A stretch of DNA of 64,000 bases from Mycolicibacterium thermoresistibile (lineage in GTDB: Bacteria; Actinomycetota; Actinomycetes; Mycobacteriales; Mycobacteriaceae), in assembly GCF_900187065.1 (NCBI RefSeq), contig NZ_LT906483.1:1178001-1242000 (forward strand), read 5' to 3'. Positions within the stretch are counted from its first letter, which is position 1; each line of letters starts with the position of its first letter. The notes under the pieces are model-generated. The model searched no databases. It had not been told where the DNA came from and saw only the letters and a list, made by a program, of their open reading frames with translations. This document shows, one piece after another, positions 42,933 to 53,095 of the stretch. The position numbers and the translations under genes are program-made.

Positions 42933-43312
42933 CCGGTCCCGCCGACGACCGGCCCGTGCAGCTGGACACGCTGGCCCAGCTGCCGCCCGGCGACCCGGTG
43001 GTGATGGTCAACCTGCTGAAGTTCCGTCCCGGCGGCGGGCGGGAACACTACCTGCGGTATGCGCGGGAGGCCGCGCCCCATCTGGCCCGGGTCGGCGCCC
43101 GGGTGCGCTACGGCGGCATGCTGCCGGTCAATGTCATCGGCAACGGTGAGAAACCTTGGTGGGACGCGATTCTCGTGGTGGAATACCCGACGCCGGCGGC
43201 GTTCCTGGAGATGGTCGGCGATCCGCAGTACCAACGGGTCCACGCACACCGGGCCGCGGCGTTGCAGCGCGGCGATCTGATCGCCACGACATCGTGGTCC
43301 CTGGCCGAGTGA
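42929..43312 (+). CDS. DUF1330 family protein
   Basis: A 127-residue dimeric alpha/beta-barrel type protein: GDPVVMVNLLKFRPGGGREHYLRYAREAAPHL, then VRYGGMLPVNVIGNGEKPWWDAILVVEYPTPAAFLEMV and the closing RAAALQRGDL. DUF1330 relatives have the ferredoxin-like fold of ABM/EthD proteins; no reaction is known. I use the ATG that overlaps the preceding TGA. Another in-frame ATG lies two codons upstream (42923). Confidence 0.82.
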   Translation: MTGPADDRPVQLDTLAQLPPGDPVVMVNLLKFRPGGGREHYLRYAREAAPHLARVGARVRYGGMLPVNVIGNGEKPWWDAILVVEYPTPAAFLEMVGDPQYQRVHAHRAAALQRGDLIATTSWSLAE

Positions 43313-43399
43313 CGGGTGGCCGCTGACGCCTCGCCGCCGGCGGGGGTTCCGGGCCTGTTACGGTCCCGGGCGGACACGACGTGGTGAGGAGAGCGCATC

Positions 43400-44155
43400 A
43401 TGACCGACCTGTCCGGATTGACGGCGATCGTCACCGGCGGCAACTCGGGTATCGGCCGCGCCATGGCCGTCGGCATCGCGAAAGCCGGTGCGGACGTAGC
43501 GATCTGGGCGCGTAACGCCGAACGCAACGCCGAGGTGGTCGAGGAGATCGCGGCCCTGGGGCGCCGCGCGATCGCGATCGCGTGCGATGTCACCGACGAG
43601 ACGGCGGTCATCGACGCCATGGAGCAGACGGTCGCCGATCTGGGCCCGCTGGGCTGCTTCGTCGCCAATGCCGGCACCTCCGAATACGTCCCGATCGCCG
43701 AGATGTCCTTGGACACCTGGCATCGCATCCTGCGCACCAACCTGGACGGCACCTTCCTCTGCACCCGGGAGGCCGCGCGGCGGTTCATCGCCCAGGGCAG
43801 CGGCGGGTCGATCGTGGTGCTGTCATCGACGATCAGCCGGTACGGCGGTGCCGGGCTGGGCGCCTACGCCACCAGCAAGACCGGCCTGCTGGGCCTGTCG
43901 CGGACGCTGGCGGTCGAGCTGGCCCGGCACAAGGTGCGCTGCAACACCCTGATCCCCGGCTGGACCCGCACCGCCCTGACCGCCGCCCTGCAGGCCGATG
44001 AGCGGTTCATGGCGGCCACGACCGGACGCACCCCGGTGCGGCGGTGGGCTGACCCGCACGAATTCGAGGAGGTCGCGGCCTTCCTCGCCGACCCGACGTT
44101 GACCTTCCACACCGGCAACGAGGTCATCGTCGACGGCGGTTACACCATCTTCTGA
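43400..44155 (+). CDS. Short-chain dehydrogenase/reductase
   Basis: A 251-residue classical SDR. Cofactor loop AIVTGGNSGIGRAMAVGIA (TGxxxGIG), catalytic Ser in IVVLSSTISRYGG, YxxxK in GAYATSKTGLLGL, and the NAG motif in FVANAGTSEYV. The C-terminal FHTGNEVIVDGGYTIF is typical of fabG-like members. Substrate unknown. GTGAGGAGAG precedes the ATG. The next gene is another SDR in the same direction, 56 bases downstream. Confidence 0.93.
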   Translation: MTDLSGLTAIVTGGNSGIGRAMAVGIAKAGADVAIWARNAERNAEVVEEIAALGRRAIAIACDVTDETAVIDAMEQTVADLGPLGCFVANAGTSEYVPIAEMSLDTWHRILRTNLDGTFLCTREAARRFIAQGSGGSIVVLSSTISRYGGAGLGAYATSKTGLLGLSRTLAVELARHKVRCNTLIPGWTRTALTAALQADERFMAATTGRTPVRRWADPHEFEEVAAFLADPTLTFHTGNEVIVDGGYTIF

Positions 44156-44211
44156 GCCTTCCGGGCGGCATCCACGGTGGGCCGCTCGGCCGACATGGTG
44201 TACTGACCGTC

Positions 44212-44982
44212 GTGGACCGCCAGACGTTCGACAAACTCTTCGACATGACCGGACGCACCGTGGTCGTCACGGGTGGCACCCGGGGGATCGGTTTGGCGCT
44301 CGCCGAGGGCTACGTGCTCGCCGGGGCTCGCGTGGTCGTCGCCAGCCGCAAATCCGACGCCTGTGAACGCGCCGCCGCGCACCTGCGGGCGTTGGGCGGC
44401 GATGCGATCGGGGTACCGACCCACCTCGGCGACATCGACGCGTGTGAGGCCCTGGTCCGGCGCACCGTCGACGAGTTCGGCGGAATCGACGTGCTGGTGA
44501 ACAATGCCGCCAACGCGCTGACCCAACCGCTGGGCGAGTTGACGGTGGACGCGTGGACGAAGTCCTTCGAGGTGAATCTGCGGGGCCCGGTGTTCCTGGT
44601 GCAGGCCGCCCTGCCGCATCTGAAGACGAGTCCGCATGCGGCGGTGCTGAACATGGTGTCGGTCGGGGCTTTTCTGTTCTCCCCGGGCACCGCGATGTAC
44701 TCGGCGGGCAAGGCGGCGTTGATGTCGTTCACCCGGTCGATGGCAGCCCAGTTCGCGCCTCTGGGTATCCGGGTCAACGCGCTGGCGCCGGGGCCGGTCG
44801 ACACCGACATGATGCGCAACAACCCGCAGGAGGTCGTCGACATGATGGCCGGCGCGACCTTGATGAAGCGGCTCGCCACACCCGACGAGATGGTCGGTGC
44901 GGCACTGCTGCTCACCTCCGACGCGGGCAGCTACATCACCGGCACGGTGCTGATCGCCGACGGTGGCGGCACCCCCCGCTAG
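44212..44982 (+). CDS. Short-chain dehydrogenase/reductase
   Basis: A 256-residue classical SDR: VVVTGGTRGIGLALAEGYV, NNAANALTQPLG, catalytic Ser in LNMVSVGAFLF, YSAGKAALMSFTRSMAAQ for YxxxK, and the ending GSYITGTVLIADGGGTPR. GTG start. Related in sequence style to actinobacterial 3-oxoacyl reductase or glucose-dehydrogenase-like SDRs; substrate not deducible. Convergent with the enoyl-CoA hydratase gene, stops overlapping by four bases. Confidence 0.93.
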   Translation: MDRQTFDKLFDMTGRTVVVTGGTRGIGLALAEGYVLAGARVVVASRKSDACERAAAHLRALGGDAIGVPTHLGDIDACEALVRRTVDEFGGIDVLVNNAANALTQPLGELTVDAWTKSFEVNLRGPVFLVQAALPHLKTSPHAAVLNMVSVGAFLFSPGTAMYSAGKAALMSFTRSMAAQFAPLGIRVNALAPGPVDTDMMRNNPQEVVDMMAGATLMKRLATPDEMVGAALLLTSDAGSYITGTVLIADGGGTPR

Positions 44983-45758
44983 CGCTTGCCCAGCACCTCG
45001 TCCGCGGACCGCATCCCGCTCTCGGTGGACGCCAGGATCTGACTGCGGTTCTCCAGGTGCAGCGCGGCGTCCAGACTGCCGGCGTCGAGATTGGCCCACA
45101 GCACCTGCTTGGTCGATTCGACACCGAATTTCCCGTAGCCGCACAGGGTTCTGGCGATCGACAGCGCCTCGTCGAGCAGCTCCGCATCGGAGGTCAGCCG
45201 GGACACCAGGCCCAGCCGCAACGCTTCGCGGGCGTCGATCGCGCGGGCGGTGAGGATCAGGTCGAACGCCGGGCCCGCTCCGATGATCCGCGGCAGCGTG
45301 TAGCTGACACCGATGTCCGCGCCACCGATGCCGAGCTTGATGAACTGGGTGCAGAACCGGGCCGACTCGCCGGCGATGCGGATGTCGCACGCCGCGGCGA
45401 TCCCCAACCCGCCGCCGTAGGCCGGCCCGTTGACCGCGGCGATCACCGGCTGCCGCAGCCGCTGCAGCCGGGTGGTCAGCTCGGCGATGCGCTCCTGCCA
45501 GCGCATCCCGGCTCGCGGAAACTCGGTACCCCTGCCGGCCGCCTCCGGATTGGGGTCGGTGAGATCCAGCCCGGAGCAGAACCCGCGCCCGGCGCCGGTG
45601 AGGACCACAGCACGGCAGTCGTTGTTCGCGTGGATGTCGGCGAGGGTCTCGTGCAACTGCTCGACCAGTTCGTAGGACAACGCGTTGAGCTTCTCCGGGC
45701 GGTTGAGCGTGACGATGGCGATGTCGGGACTCGGATAACGCGACTCCAGCACAGGCAT
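44979..45758 (-). CDS. Enoyl-CoA hydratase/isomerase family
   Basis: A 259-residue crotonase-fold protein: IVTLNRPEKLNALSYELVEQL, the oxyanion-hole segment LTGAGRGFCSGLDLTDPN, QPVIAAVNGPAYGGGLGIAAACDIRIA, and ARFCTQFIKLGIGGADIGVSYTLPRIIG. Asp/Glu at the two usual catalytic positions cannot be confirmed (GGADIGVS suggests Asp at the second). Likely fatty-acid or steroid-chain metabolism. The ATG at 45758 starts the conserved fold; the longer frame is not conserved-looking. Confidence 0.9.
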   Translation of the reverse strand: MPVLESRYPSPDIAIVTLNRPEKLNALSYELVEQLHETLADIHANNDCRAVVLTGAGRGFCSGLDLTDPNPEAAGRGTEFPRAGMRWQERIAELTTRLQRLRQPVIAAVNGPAYGGGLGIAAACDIRIAGESARFCTQFIKLGIGGADIGVSYTLPRIIGAGPAFDLILTARAIDAREALRLGLVSRLTSDAELLDEALSIARTLCGYGKFGVESTKQVLWANLDAGSLDAALHLENRSQILASTESGMRSADEVLGKR

Positions 45759-45820
45759 GGGGCTCAGCGTAAGCGCAACCGGTTGCGGTATCGCGACGGT
45801 TCCTGGTGAAGTGATCAGCG

Positions 45821-47149
45821 ATGACCCGACTGCCGCCGGCACCGTTACGGGACCGGATCACCCGCGCCTTGCGCGCATTGCAGAAGGACGCGCCGGCCGC
45901 GCTCGCCGAACCGGACGCCTACGACGACGCCGAGGTGGCCGCGATGCTGCGCCAGATCGGCATCGCGCTGGTGGAGATTCAGCAGCCCACCCAGCTGGTC
46001 CGGGACCGGCTCCTGCACATCGCCCGCCGGTACACCACCAAGGAGGTGCGGGTCGTGGTGCTGCCGACCGTGCTGCTCATCCAGATCGGCGCCGAGACCC
46101 ACGAGATCGAATCCTCCACCCGCGGCACCACCCAGCTCGACCTGGCCGGCCGCGTCGACGCGGTCGCCGAACTGGCTGGCGCCGGCGCGATCACCCCGCG
46201 CGACGCGATCGCCGCGCTGTCCGACGCGCGGTCGATGCGGCACCGGTTCGGCCCCGCGCGCACCATCCTCGGCTATGTGCTGACCACGCTCGGATTCGGC
46301 ATCCTCATCAACCCGACCTGGGCGTCGTTGCCGTGGTACGTGCTGCTGGGCGCGCTGGTCGGGGTCATCCTCACCATCTCGTCGTCGCTGCCCGCGCTGA
46401 CCCCGGTGGCGCCGGCGGTGGCGGCGATGGTGGTTACCGCCCTGTCCGCCGGTTTCATCGCCGAGGCCGCCAACGACAATCTGTTGCGGGTGATCAGCCC
46501 ACCGCTGGTGGCGATTCTGCCCGGCATGTCGCTGACCATCGGTGCGATGGAACTGGCGAGCTCCGCGGTGATCGCCGGTGCGAGCCGGCTGATGTACGGC
46601 CTCACCCAGCTGGTCCTGCTCCTCTTCGGGGTCACGCTCGGGCTGAGCCTCATCGACCACCGGTCGGCACAGCAGATGTCGCCGCTGATGGGGGAGTGGA
46701 CGTTCTATCCGGCGATCGTCGTCATCGGGATCGGCATCTACCTCTACCTGTCGGGTCCACCGGGGTCGCTGCTGTGGCTGACCGCGGCGGTCGGCGTGGC
46801 GCTCGTCGGGCAACAGGTCGGTGAACTGTTCACCTCCCCGGCGCACGCCGGGGCGCTCGGAGCGCTGCTGACCGTGCCGTTCGCGGTGATCGCGGCGCGG
46901 ATCAGATCGTCACCGCCGGCGATCGTGATGCTGCTGGCCGCGTTCTGGTCGTTGGTTCCCGGCGCGCTCAGTTTCGAGTCGCTGGGGGAGGCCGCCACCG
47001 ATGACGCCATCGACGTCCGCGCACTCGGATCGGCGGTCGCGGCGATCCTCTCGATCGCGCTGGGCACGCTGGTCGGGTGGAGCCTGTACACCACCTGGAC
47101 GGCCCGGCTCCGGCGCGTCAACGCTGACAGTGCGGACACCAGTAACTGA
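45821..47149 (+). CDS. ThrE-type threonine/serine exporter family membrane protein
   Basis: A 442-residue protein with the two ThrE parts. A soluble N-terminal domain holds the [22 protein letters not shown] segment, here [21 protein letters not shown]. About ten hydrophobic helices follow ([55 protein letters not shown] and others). The relative in Corynebacterium exports threonine and serine, and mycobacterial members include Rv3737. Convergent with nei2, overlapping its 3' end by 32 bases. Divergent from the hydratase gene. Confidence 0.85.
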   Translation: MTRLPPAPLRDRITRALRALQKDAPAALAEPDAYDDAEVAAMLRQIGIALVEIQQPTQLVRDRLLHIARRYTTKEVRVVVLPTVLLIQIGAETHEIESSTRGTTQLDLAGRVDAVAELAGAGAITPRDAIAALSDARSMRHRFGPARTILGYVLTTLGFGILINPTWASLPWYVLLGALVGVILTISSSLPALTPVAPAVAAMVVTALSAGFIAEAANDNLLRVISPPLVAILPGMSLTIGAMELASSAVIAGASRLMYGLTQLVLLLFGVTLGLSLIDHRSAQQMSPLMGEWTFYPAIVVIGIGIYLYLSGPPGSLLWLTAAVGVALVGQQVGELFTSPAHAGALGALLTVPFAVIAARIRSSPPAIVMLLAAFWSLVPGALSFESLGEAATDDAIDVRALGSAVAAILSIALGTLVGWSLYTTWTARLRRVNADSADTSN

Positions 47150-47903
47150 CCCGCTCACCGCCGGCGTCGCGCGCGATCAGGGTGCCGCACCGCCGGCAGG
47201 GTTTTCCGCCGCGGCCGTACACCCACAGATCCCGTCCCTGCCGGGTGTCGCCGGTCGTGGTGCGATTCCAGCGGGTGCGGTTGAGCCACAGCATGTCCCG
47301 TGCCCGCTGCATCATCCGCACCGGGTCGGTGACCGCACCCGCCGCGGTGGTGGGCAGATGCCCGGTGACGAAACACAGTTCGTTGCAGTACACGTTGCCC
47401 ACCCCGGCCAGCACCCGCTGGTCCAGCAGCGCCTCGGCCAGCGGACGGTCCGGATCGGCGGTCAGGTTCGCCGCCGCCACCTCCGCATCCCAGTCGGGGC
47501 CGAGCAGATCCGGTCCGAGGTGGGCGACGACGTCCATGTCGTGACGACGGTCGAGGACCTGCAGCACCCCGAGATCGATGCCCACCGCCTGGACCGGTTC
47601 GATGTCCGATCCCGGCCCGCCGGCGGCTTCCAGCAGGATCCGGATGCGGTGGCCGGCGCGGCTCGGCCGGTTCAGCGGGTGCACCCGCCAACTGCCGTCC
47701 ATCTTCAGATGCGAGTGGATGCTCGCGTCGGCGACCCGGATGAACAGGTGTTTGCCGCGGCTGAGCACCTCGTCGACGCGGAGCCCGGCGAGGTCGACGG
47801 TGGCGTACCGCGGCACCCGGATGTCGCAGCGGGTCAGGGTTTTCCCGGTCAGCCCGACCCGCAGCATCTCCGCCGTACGCCAGACGGTGTCACCTTCGGG
47901 CAT
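47118..47903 (-). CDS. nei2: Fpg/Nei-family DNA glycosylase (endonuclease VIII 2)
   Basis: Removes oxidised pyrimidines and nicks the abasic site. The 261-residue protein starts [14 protein letters not shown], with Pro1-Glu2 (after Met removal) as catalytic residues. It has the H2TH region [30 protein letters not shown]. It ends in the zinc-finger [18 protein letters not shown]...YWCPHCQR with four cysteines. It is Rv3297-like and next to lhr, as in M. tuberculosis. Confidence 0.95.
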   Translation of the reverse strand: MPEGDTVWRTAEMLRVGLTGKTLTRCDIRVPRYATVDLAGLRVDEVLSRGKHLFIRVADASIHSHLKMDGSWRVHPLNRPSRAGHRIRILLEAAGGPGSDIEPVQAVGIDLGVLQVLDRRHDMDVVAHLGPDLLGPDWDAEVAAANLTADPDRPLAEALLDQRVLAGVGNVYCNELCFVTGHLPTTAAGAVTDPVRMMQRARDMLWLNRTRWNRTTTGDTRQGRDLWVYGRGGKPCRRCGTLIARDAGGERVSYWCPHCQR

Positions 47904-47969
47904 ACCGAAACGCTACCCGCGCCCCGGCGAGGGGTAGGTCTTGACGGGCCCCGTGCGAGATGGTCAGGT

Positions 47970-48425
47970 GTGCGGGTGCGAACCGTTCTTGTCACCTGCG
48001 CGGCCCTGCTGGCCGCAGTGTTCCTCGGCGCGGCCCCGGCCGCGGTGTTCCTCGGAGCCCCGCCCGCCGCCGCCCAGCCGACCCCGTCCGCCGACCAGTT
48101 GACCGCCCAGTTGCAGCGGGTGCTGGACACGTCGCTGCCCGACGAGACCCGGGCCGCCGAACTCGAGGGCGGCCTGGCCGCGGTGCCCACCGCGAACAAC
48201 ATCGCCGGCGTGATCAACCGCTACGACGCGGTGATGTCCTGGCGGGTACAGAACCCCGTCCACAACGGGGACCGGCTGGATGCCCAACTGGCCGTGTCGA
48301 TCCCGCTGTTCGGCACCCGCACCCACGACATCTACTGGATCGAGCAGGGCGGCAGGTGGAAGCTCAGCAACGCGTCGGCCTGCGTCATCGCCCGCGACGC
48401 GGCCGGCACCGACTGCACCGTCTGA
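47970..48425 (+). CDS. Secreted MTB12-like low-molecular-weight protein
   Basis: A 151-residue protein: signal peptide VRTVLVTCAALLAAVFLGAAP continuing APPAAAQ, then a ~110-residue domain with TAQLQRVLDTSLPDETRAAELEGG, ANNIAGVINRYDAVMSW, GDRLDAQLAVSIPLFG and WIEQGGRWKLSNASAC...DCTV. The NTF2-like pattern and the terminal cysteine pair resemble the mycobacterial MTB12/CFP-2 family. The signal region contains a tandem duplication of AAVFLGAxP. GTG start. Convergent with lhr, 28 bases between stops. Confidence 0.82.
   Translation: MRVRTVLVTCAALLAAVFLGAAPAAVFLGAPPAAAQPTPSADQLTAQLQRVLDTSLPDETRAAELEGGLAAVPTANNIAGVINRYDAVMSWRVQNPVHNGDRLDAQLAVSIPLFGTRTHDIYWIEQGGRWKLSNASACVIARDAAGTDCTV
48012..48065 (+). 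repeat. 27-bp tandem duplication in the signal-peptide coding region
   Basis: Two adjacent 27-bp units encode AAVFLGAAP and AAVFLGAPP, with GTGTTCCTCGG common to both. The duplication lengthens the hydrophobic core/C-region of the signal peptide by nine residues without breaking the frame. Confidence 0.8.
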
Positions 48426-48453
48426 TCGGCCACGCGGTCCGGCCGGCGCCGGC

Positions 48454-51400
48454 TCACCGCAGCCGTAGACCCCGCGGCGTCCGGGAGAATCCGGCCCCGG
48501 TCAGGGCGTCCACCACCGCCTGCCGGGCCGCATCGGCGCCCGGCTCGAGCACCGGCACCCCGTTGATCCGTTCCACCAGCAGCGACGGCACCCGTCCGGC
48601 GGTGACCAACCCGGCCAGCGCCGCGGCCGCCGCGGCGTGCGCCTCGGCGTCGGCGTGGTCGCCGAACGTCAGCAGCGAACGGCCACCGCGCTCGATGAAC
48701 CACCGCAGCGCACCGTCGACCAGCACCACCAGCGCTCCGGCCTTGCGGCCCGGCCGATGCCCGACATCGGGGTCACCGGCCCCGCCGGCGGGCCAGGGCA
48801 GCGCCGCGCCGTACGGGTTGGCCGGATCCGCCGCGGCCAGCACCACCGCGTGATATCCGGGCCGCTGCGGGTCCACACTGTCCAGATAGGAACGCAGCCG
48901 GTCCACGGTCGACGCCACCGCGAACTGCGCGCCGCCCAGCGACTCGACGAAGTAGCCGCGCTGGCACCGGCCGGCCTCCTCGAAGGCGGTCAGCACCTTG
49001 TAGAGGGTGCCGAACCCGCCCGGCACCGCCTCGGCGACCACGGACCCCTTGGTGAGCACGCCGTACCGGTGCAGCAGCAGTTCGGCCTGGAAGTGCGCCC
49101 GCACCGTGGCGTCGGTCTCCGGTGCGGGCAGCGCGGACCACCGCCCCGCCACCGTCGGGTCGGCCGCGCGGGTCTGGGCCGCCACCACGCTGTAGCGGCT
49201 CAACCGGGGCGGCCGGCGGGACTGCTGGTGGGCGGGAGCACCGCCGCGCCGTCCGGTGCGGCCCGCGCCGGAGAGCATCGCGCGCACCGGTGCGAAGGTG
49301 TCGCCGGTGACCCAACCGGCCCACACCAGTTCCCACAGGGCCGTTCGCACCGCGGTGGTGTCGGTCCCGGCGCCGCCGGCCAGCTGCCGGAAGAAGTAGC
49401 CGCCGCCTCCGCCGAGGGTGTCCAGGATCGCGCGGTGCACATCGGTGAACTCGATCTCGGCGGGTTCGGCCAACGTCAGCGGCGCCGAATCACCGAGGTG
49501 GAACGCGATCCAGCCGTCGGCCCCGGTGGCGCCCCCGCCGATCGCACCGGCACCGGACCAGATCACCTCCCCGGACGCCAGGAGCTCATCGAGCATCGCC
49601 GGCTGGTAGTCGCGCACCCGCTGCGGCAGGATCAGCGACTCCACCGCCGAGGCCGGCATCGGCACACCGGCCAGCTGCTCGATCACCGCGGCCAGCCCGT
49701 CGATGCCGGAGTTCGCGGTGCCCACCTGCTGCCAGGCCGGCAGGAACCGGCCGAACGCGGCGGTGCTGACCGGCTCGACCTGGGCGCGCAGCGCGGCCAG
49801 GGAGCGCCGCCGCAGGATCCGGAGCACCTCGGCGTCGCACCATTGTTCGGTGGTGTCGACGGCGTCGGTGGTGAACTCGCCGCGCACCAGCCGCCCGTCG
49901 GCGGCCATCCGGTGCAGCACGTCGCCCGCCACCCGCAGACCCAGCCCGAACCGGGCCGCCGCCTGCGCGGTGGTGAACGGCCCCCGGGTGCGGGCGTAGC
50001 GGCCCAGGAGTTCGCCGAGCGGGTCGGCGACGGCGCCGGTGAAGGTGGTTGGCACCCCGACCGGCACCGCCACCCCCACGGCGTCGCGCAACAGGCCGAT
50101 GTCCTCGACCGCCACCCACCACTGCCGCCCGGCGTAGGACACCCGCAGCGCCCGTCTGGCCGCGGCGAGCTCGTCCAGCCAGCCGCCGACATCGGCGGAG
50201 GTGGACCGGGCGGCGATCTCCTCGGCGGTCAGCGGCCCGAGCATCCGGAGCAGGTCGGCCACCCCTTCCACATCGCGCACGGCGCGGTCCGCGGTGAGAT
50301 GCTGCAACTGGCGCCCGGTGGTGGCGACGACGTCCGGGTCGAGCAGCTCGCGCAGTTCGACCCGGCCCAGCAGTTCGGCCAGCAGCGTGGGGTCCAGCGA
50401 CAGGGCCGCGGCGCGCCGTTCGGCCAACGGGCTGTCGCCCTCGTAGATGAACGCGCCGACATAGCCGAACAGCAGCGACGCCGCGAACGGTGACGGCGCC
50501 GCGGTCTCCACCTCGATGAGTCGTAGCCGCCGTTGCGCGATGCCGCGCATCAACTCGGTCAGCGTGGGGACGTCGTAGACGTCCTGCAGACATTCCCGCA
50601 CCGTCTCCAGCACGATCGGGAAGTCGGGGTATTTCCGTGCCACGTCGAGCAGTTGCGCGGCGCGCTGGCGTTGATGCCACAGCGGCGAGCGTTTACCCGG
50701 GTGGCGGCGCGGCAGCAGCAGGGCGCGGGCCGCGCATTCCCGGAACCGCGACGCGAACAGCGCGGACCCGCCGACCTCGGCGGTGACCAGCGGTTCGATC
50801 TCGTCGGCGTCGAACACGAACAGTTCGGCGCCCGGCTGGGTGTCCCCGGTGTCGGGCAGCCGGACGATGATGCCGTCGTCGGATGCGGTGGGTTTCTCGT
50901 CGATCCCGTAGCGCTCGGCCAGCCGCCGGCCCACCGCCAGGGCCAGCGGGCCGTGCACCCGCAGACCGTACGGGGAGTGCAGGATCACCCGCCAGTCGCC
51001 GAGTTCGTCGCGGAACCGCTCGACCAGCAGCGTGGTGTCACTGGGCACCACGCCGGTGGACTGCCGTTGCTCGTCGAGCAGCTGCCACAGGTTGGTCGTC
51101 GCGAACTCGTCGAATCCCATTGCGTGGCAGCGGGTTTCGAAATCAGTGCTGTCGAGCCGGGACAGTTCGCCGGTGAACGCGCCGATCGCCGCGCCGAGTT
51201 CGGCGGGCCGGCCCACCCCGTCGCCGCGCCAGAACGGCAGCCGTGCCGGCTGACCGGGCGCGGGCACCACCAGCACCCGGTCGTGGGTGATCTCGGTGAT
51301 CCGCCAGCTCGTCGCGCCCAGGGAGATCACGTCGCCGGGCCGCGACTCGTAGACCATCTCCTCATCGAGTTCGCCCACCCGGGACGGCTTTTCCGACTCG

Positions 51401-53040
51401 GTCGCCAGGTACACGGTGAACAGTCCGCGGTCGGGGATCGCGCCACCGGAGGTGACCGCCAGCCGCTGTGCCCCCGGCCGGCCGGTCAACGTTCCGGTGT
51501 CGCGGTCGTACACCAGGCGCGGGCGCAGTTCGGCGAACTCGGTGGACGGATACTTCCCGGACAGCAGGTCCAGCGTCGCCTCGAACGCGCTGCGCGGCAG
51601 GGTCGCGAACGGGGCGCTGCGCCGCACCGCCTGGAACCACAGGTCGGCGTCGATCGGTTCGAGCGCACAGGCTGCGACGGTGTGCTGGGCCAGCACGTCG
51701 AGCGGGTTGGCCGGCACCTGCAGTGTCTCGATCCGGCCGTCGAGCATGCGCTGCACGGTGACCGCGCAGCCGATCAGGTCGGTGCGGTGTTTGGGCAGCA
51801 GCACACCCTGGGAGATCTCGCCGACCTGGTGGCCGGCCCGGCCGATGCGTTGCAGCCCGCTGGCCACCGAGGGCGGCGTCTCGACCTGGATCACCAGATC
51901 CACCGCACCCATGTCGATGCCCAACTCCAGGCTCGAGGTCGCCACCACCGCCTTGAGCCGTCCGCTCTTGAGGTCCTCCTCGACCAGGGCGCGTTGTTCC
52001 TTGGAGACCGAGCCGTGGTGGGCGCGGGCCAGCACGGGTTCGGCGCCCGACGTCTGGCCGCTGGCCAGCAGCTGTGCCGGCGCCCCGCCGGCGACGCGTG
52101 GATTGGGTTCGGCCGGCGGCGGACACCCCTGGCGTTCGGCGTGGATCTCGTTGATCCGGGCGGTGAGTCGTTCGGCCAGCCGGCGGGAGTTGGCGAACAC
52201 GATCGACGACCGGTGCGCCTCGATGAGGTCGACGATGCGTTCCTCCACCGCCGGCCAGATCGTGTTGTGCTCGAGGTTCGCCATGTCGGGCACCGGGACC
52301 TGCACCGACAGCTCGAAGGTCTTGGCCGCGGGCGGCGCGACGATCGTCGTCGGGGCCTGCCCGGACAGGAACCGCGCCACTTCCTCGGGTGGGCGGACGG
52401 TGGCCGACAACCCGATGCGTTGCGCCGGCCGCGGCAACAGTTGATCCAGCCGCTCCAGCGACAACGCCAGATGCGCCCCGCGTTTGGTGGCGGCGACGGC
52501 GTGGATCTCGTCGACGATCACCGTCTGCACCCCGGCCAGGGTGTCGCGGGCCGCCGAGGTCAACATCAAGAACAGCGACTCCGGGGTGGTGATCAGGATG
52601 TCCGGCGGCCGGGCGATCAGCTCCCGGCGCTGCGCCGGCGGGGTGTCGCCGGAACGCACCCCCACGCTGATGTCCGGGACACCCGTTCCGCGGCGTTCGG
52701 CGATGCGCCGGATCCCGGTCAGCGGGGCGCGCAGGTTGCGTTCGACGTCGACGGCCAGCGCCTTCAGCGGAGACACGTACAGCACCCGGGCGCCGGGATT
52801 TCCGGAGCGTTCGTCGGCCGGGGCCGCGACCAGCCGGTCGATGGCCCACAGGAACGCCGCCAGTGTCTTGCCCGAACCGGTGGGTGCGATGACCAGTGTG
52901 TTGTCGCCGTCGGCGATGGCCTGCCAGGCCTGCGCCTGGGCGGCCGTGGGGGCCTCGAACGTTCCGGTGAACCAGTCGCGCGTCAACTCCGTGAAGCGCC
53001 GCAGCGCCGCGCCGGGATCCGGCGCCGGTTCGGTGGTCAC
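48454..53040 (-). CDS. lhr: Lhr-type ATP-dependent DNA helicase
   Basis: A 1528-residue superfamily 2 helicase of the Lhr family, which unwinds RNA:DNA and DNA duplexes 3'-to-5'. Motif I APTGSGKTLAAFLWAID, motif Ia YVSPLKALAVD, motif II VDEIHAVAATKRG (DEIH box), motif III LSATVRPPEEVARF, and the RecA2 motifs HHGSVSKEQRALVEEDLK, VATSSLELGIDMGAVD and QRIGRAGHQVGE. The winged-helix and the long Lhr-CTD follow. It is the full-length Lhr, not Lhr-core. GTG at 53040 chosen by alignment with the family N terminus (TTEPAPDPGAALRRFTELTR); no good ribosome-binding site is visible. Confidence 0.96.
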   Translation of the reverse strand: MTTEPAPDPGAALRRFTELTRDWFTGTFEAPTAAQAQAWQAIADGDNTLVIAPTGSGKTLAAFLWAIDRLVAAPADERSGNPGARVLYVSPLKALAVDVERNLRAPLTGIRRIAERRGTGVPDISVGVRSGDTPPAQRRELIARPPDILITTPESLFLMLTSAARDTLAGVQTVIVDEIHAVAATKRGAHLALSLERLDQLLPRPAQRIGLSATVRPPEEVARFLSGQAPTTIVAPPAAKTFELSVQVPVPDMANLEHNTIWPAVEERIVDLIEAHRSSIVFANSRRLAERLTARINEIHAERQGCPPPAEPNPRVAGGAPAQLLASGQTSGAEPVLARAHHGSVSKEQRALVEEDLKSGRLKAVVATSSLELGIDMGAVDLVIQVETPPSVASGLQRIGRAGHQVGEISQGVLLPKHRTDLIGCAVTVQRMLDGRIETLQVPANPLDVLAQHTVAACALEPIDADLWFQAVRRSAPFATLPRSAFEATLDLLSGKYPSTEFAELRPRLVYDRDTGTLTGRPGAQRLAVTSGGAIPDRGLFTVYLATESEKPSRVGELDEEMVYESRPGDVISLGATSWRITEITHDRVLVVPAPGQPARLPFWRGDGVGRPAELGAAIGAFTGELSRLDSTDFETRCHAMGFDEFATTNLWQLLDEQRQSTGVVPSDTTLLVERFRDELGDWRVILHSPYGLRVHGPLALAVGRRLAERYGIDEKPTASDDGIIVRLPDTGDTQPGAELFVFDADEIEPLVTAEVGGSALFASRFRECAARALLLPRRHPGKRSPLWHQRQRAAQLLDVARKYPDFPIVLETVRECLQDVYDVPTLTELMRGIAQRRLRLIEVETAAPSPFAASLLFGYVGAFIYEGDSPLAERRAAALSLDPTLLAELLGRVELRELLDPDVVATTGRQLQHLTADRAVRDVEGVADLLRMLGPLTAEEIAARSTSADVGGWLDELAAARRALRVSYAGRQWWVAVEDIGLLRDAVGVAVPVGVPTTFTGAVADPLGELLGRYARTRGPFTTAQAAARFGLGLRVAGDVLHRMAADGRLVRGEFTTDAVDTTEQWCDAEVLRILRRRSLAALRAQVEPVSTAAFGRFLPAWQQVGTANSGIDGLAAVIEQLAGVPMPASAVESLILPQRVRDYQPAMLDELLASGEVIWSGAGAIGGGATGADGWIAFHLGDSAPLTLAEPAEIEFTDVHRAILDTLGGGGGYFFRQLAGGAGTDTTAVRTALWELVWAGWVTGDTFAPVRAMLSGAGRTGRRGGAPAHQQSRRPPRLSRYSVVAAQTRAADPTVAGRWSALPAPETDATVRAHFQAELLLHRYGVLTKGSVVAEAVPGGFGTLYKVLTAFEEAGRCQRGYFVESLGGAQFAVASTVDRLRSYLDSVDPQRPGYHAVVLAAADPANPYGAALPWPAGGAGDPDVGHRPGRKAGALVVLVDGALRWFIERGGRSLLTFGDHADAEAHAAAAAALAGLVTAGRVPSLLVERINGVPVLEPGADAARQAVVDALTGAGFSRTPRGLRLR

Positions 53041-53095
53041 CTTCCCATGGTGCCAATCGGCGCCGACACCCTGCTGTGATCGGCGCGGCCGGCGG

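Noticed and set aside
50533..53079. 848-codon and neighbouring 618-codon plus-strand frames over lhr
   Set aside because: Pure antisense shadows of the lhr helicase, whose motifs are all present on the minus strand.
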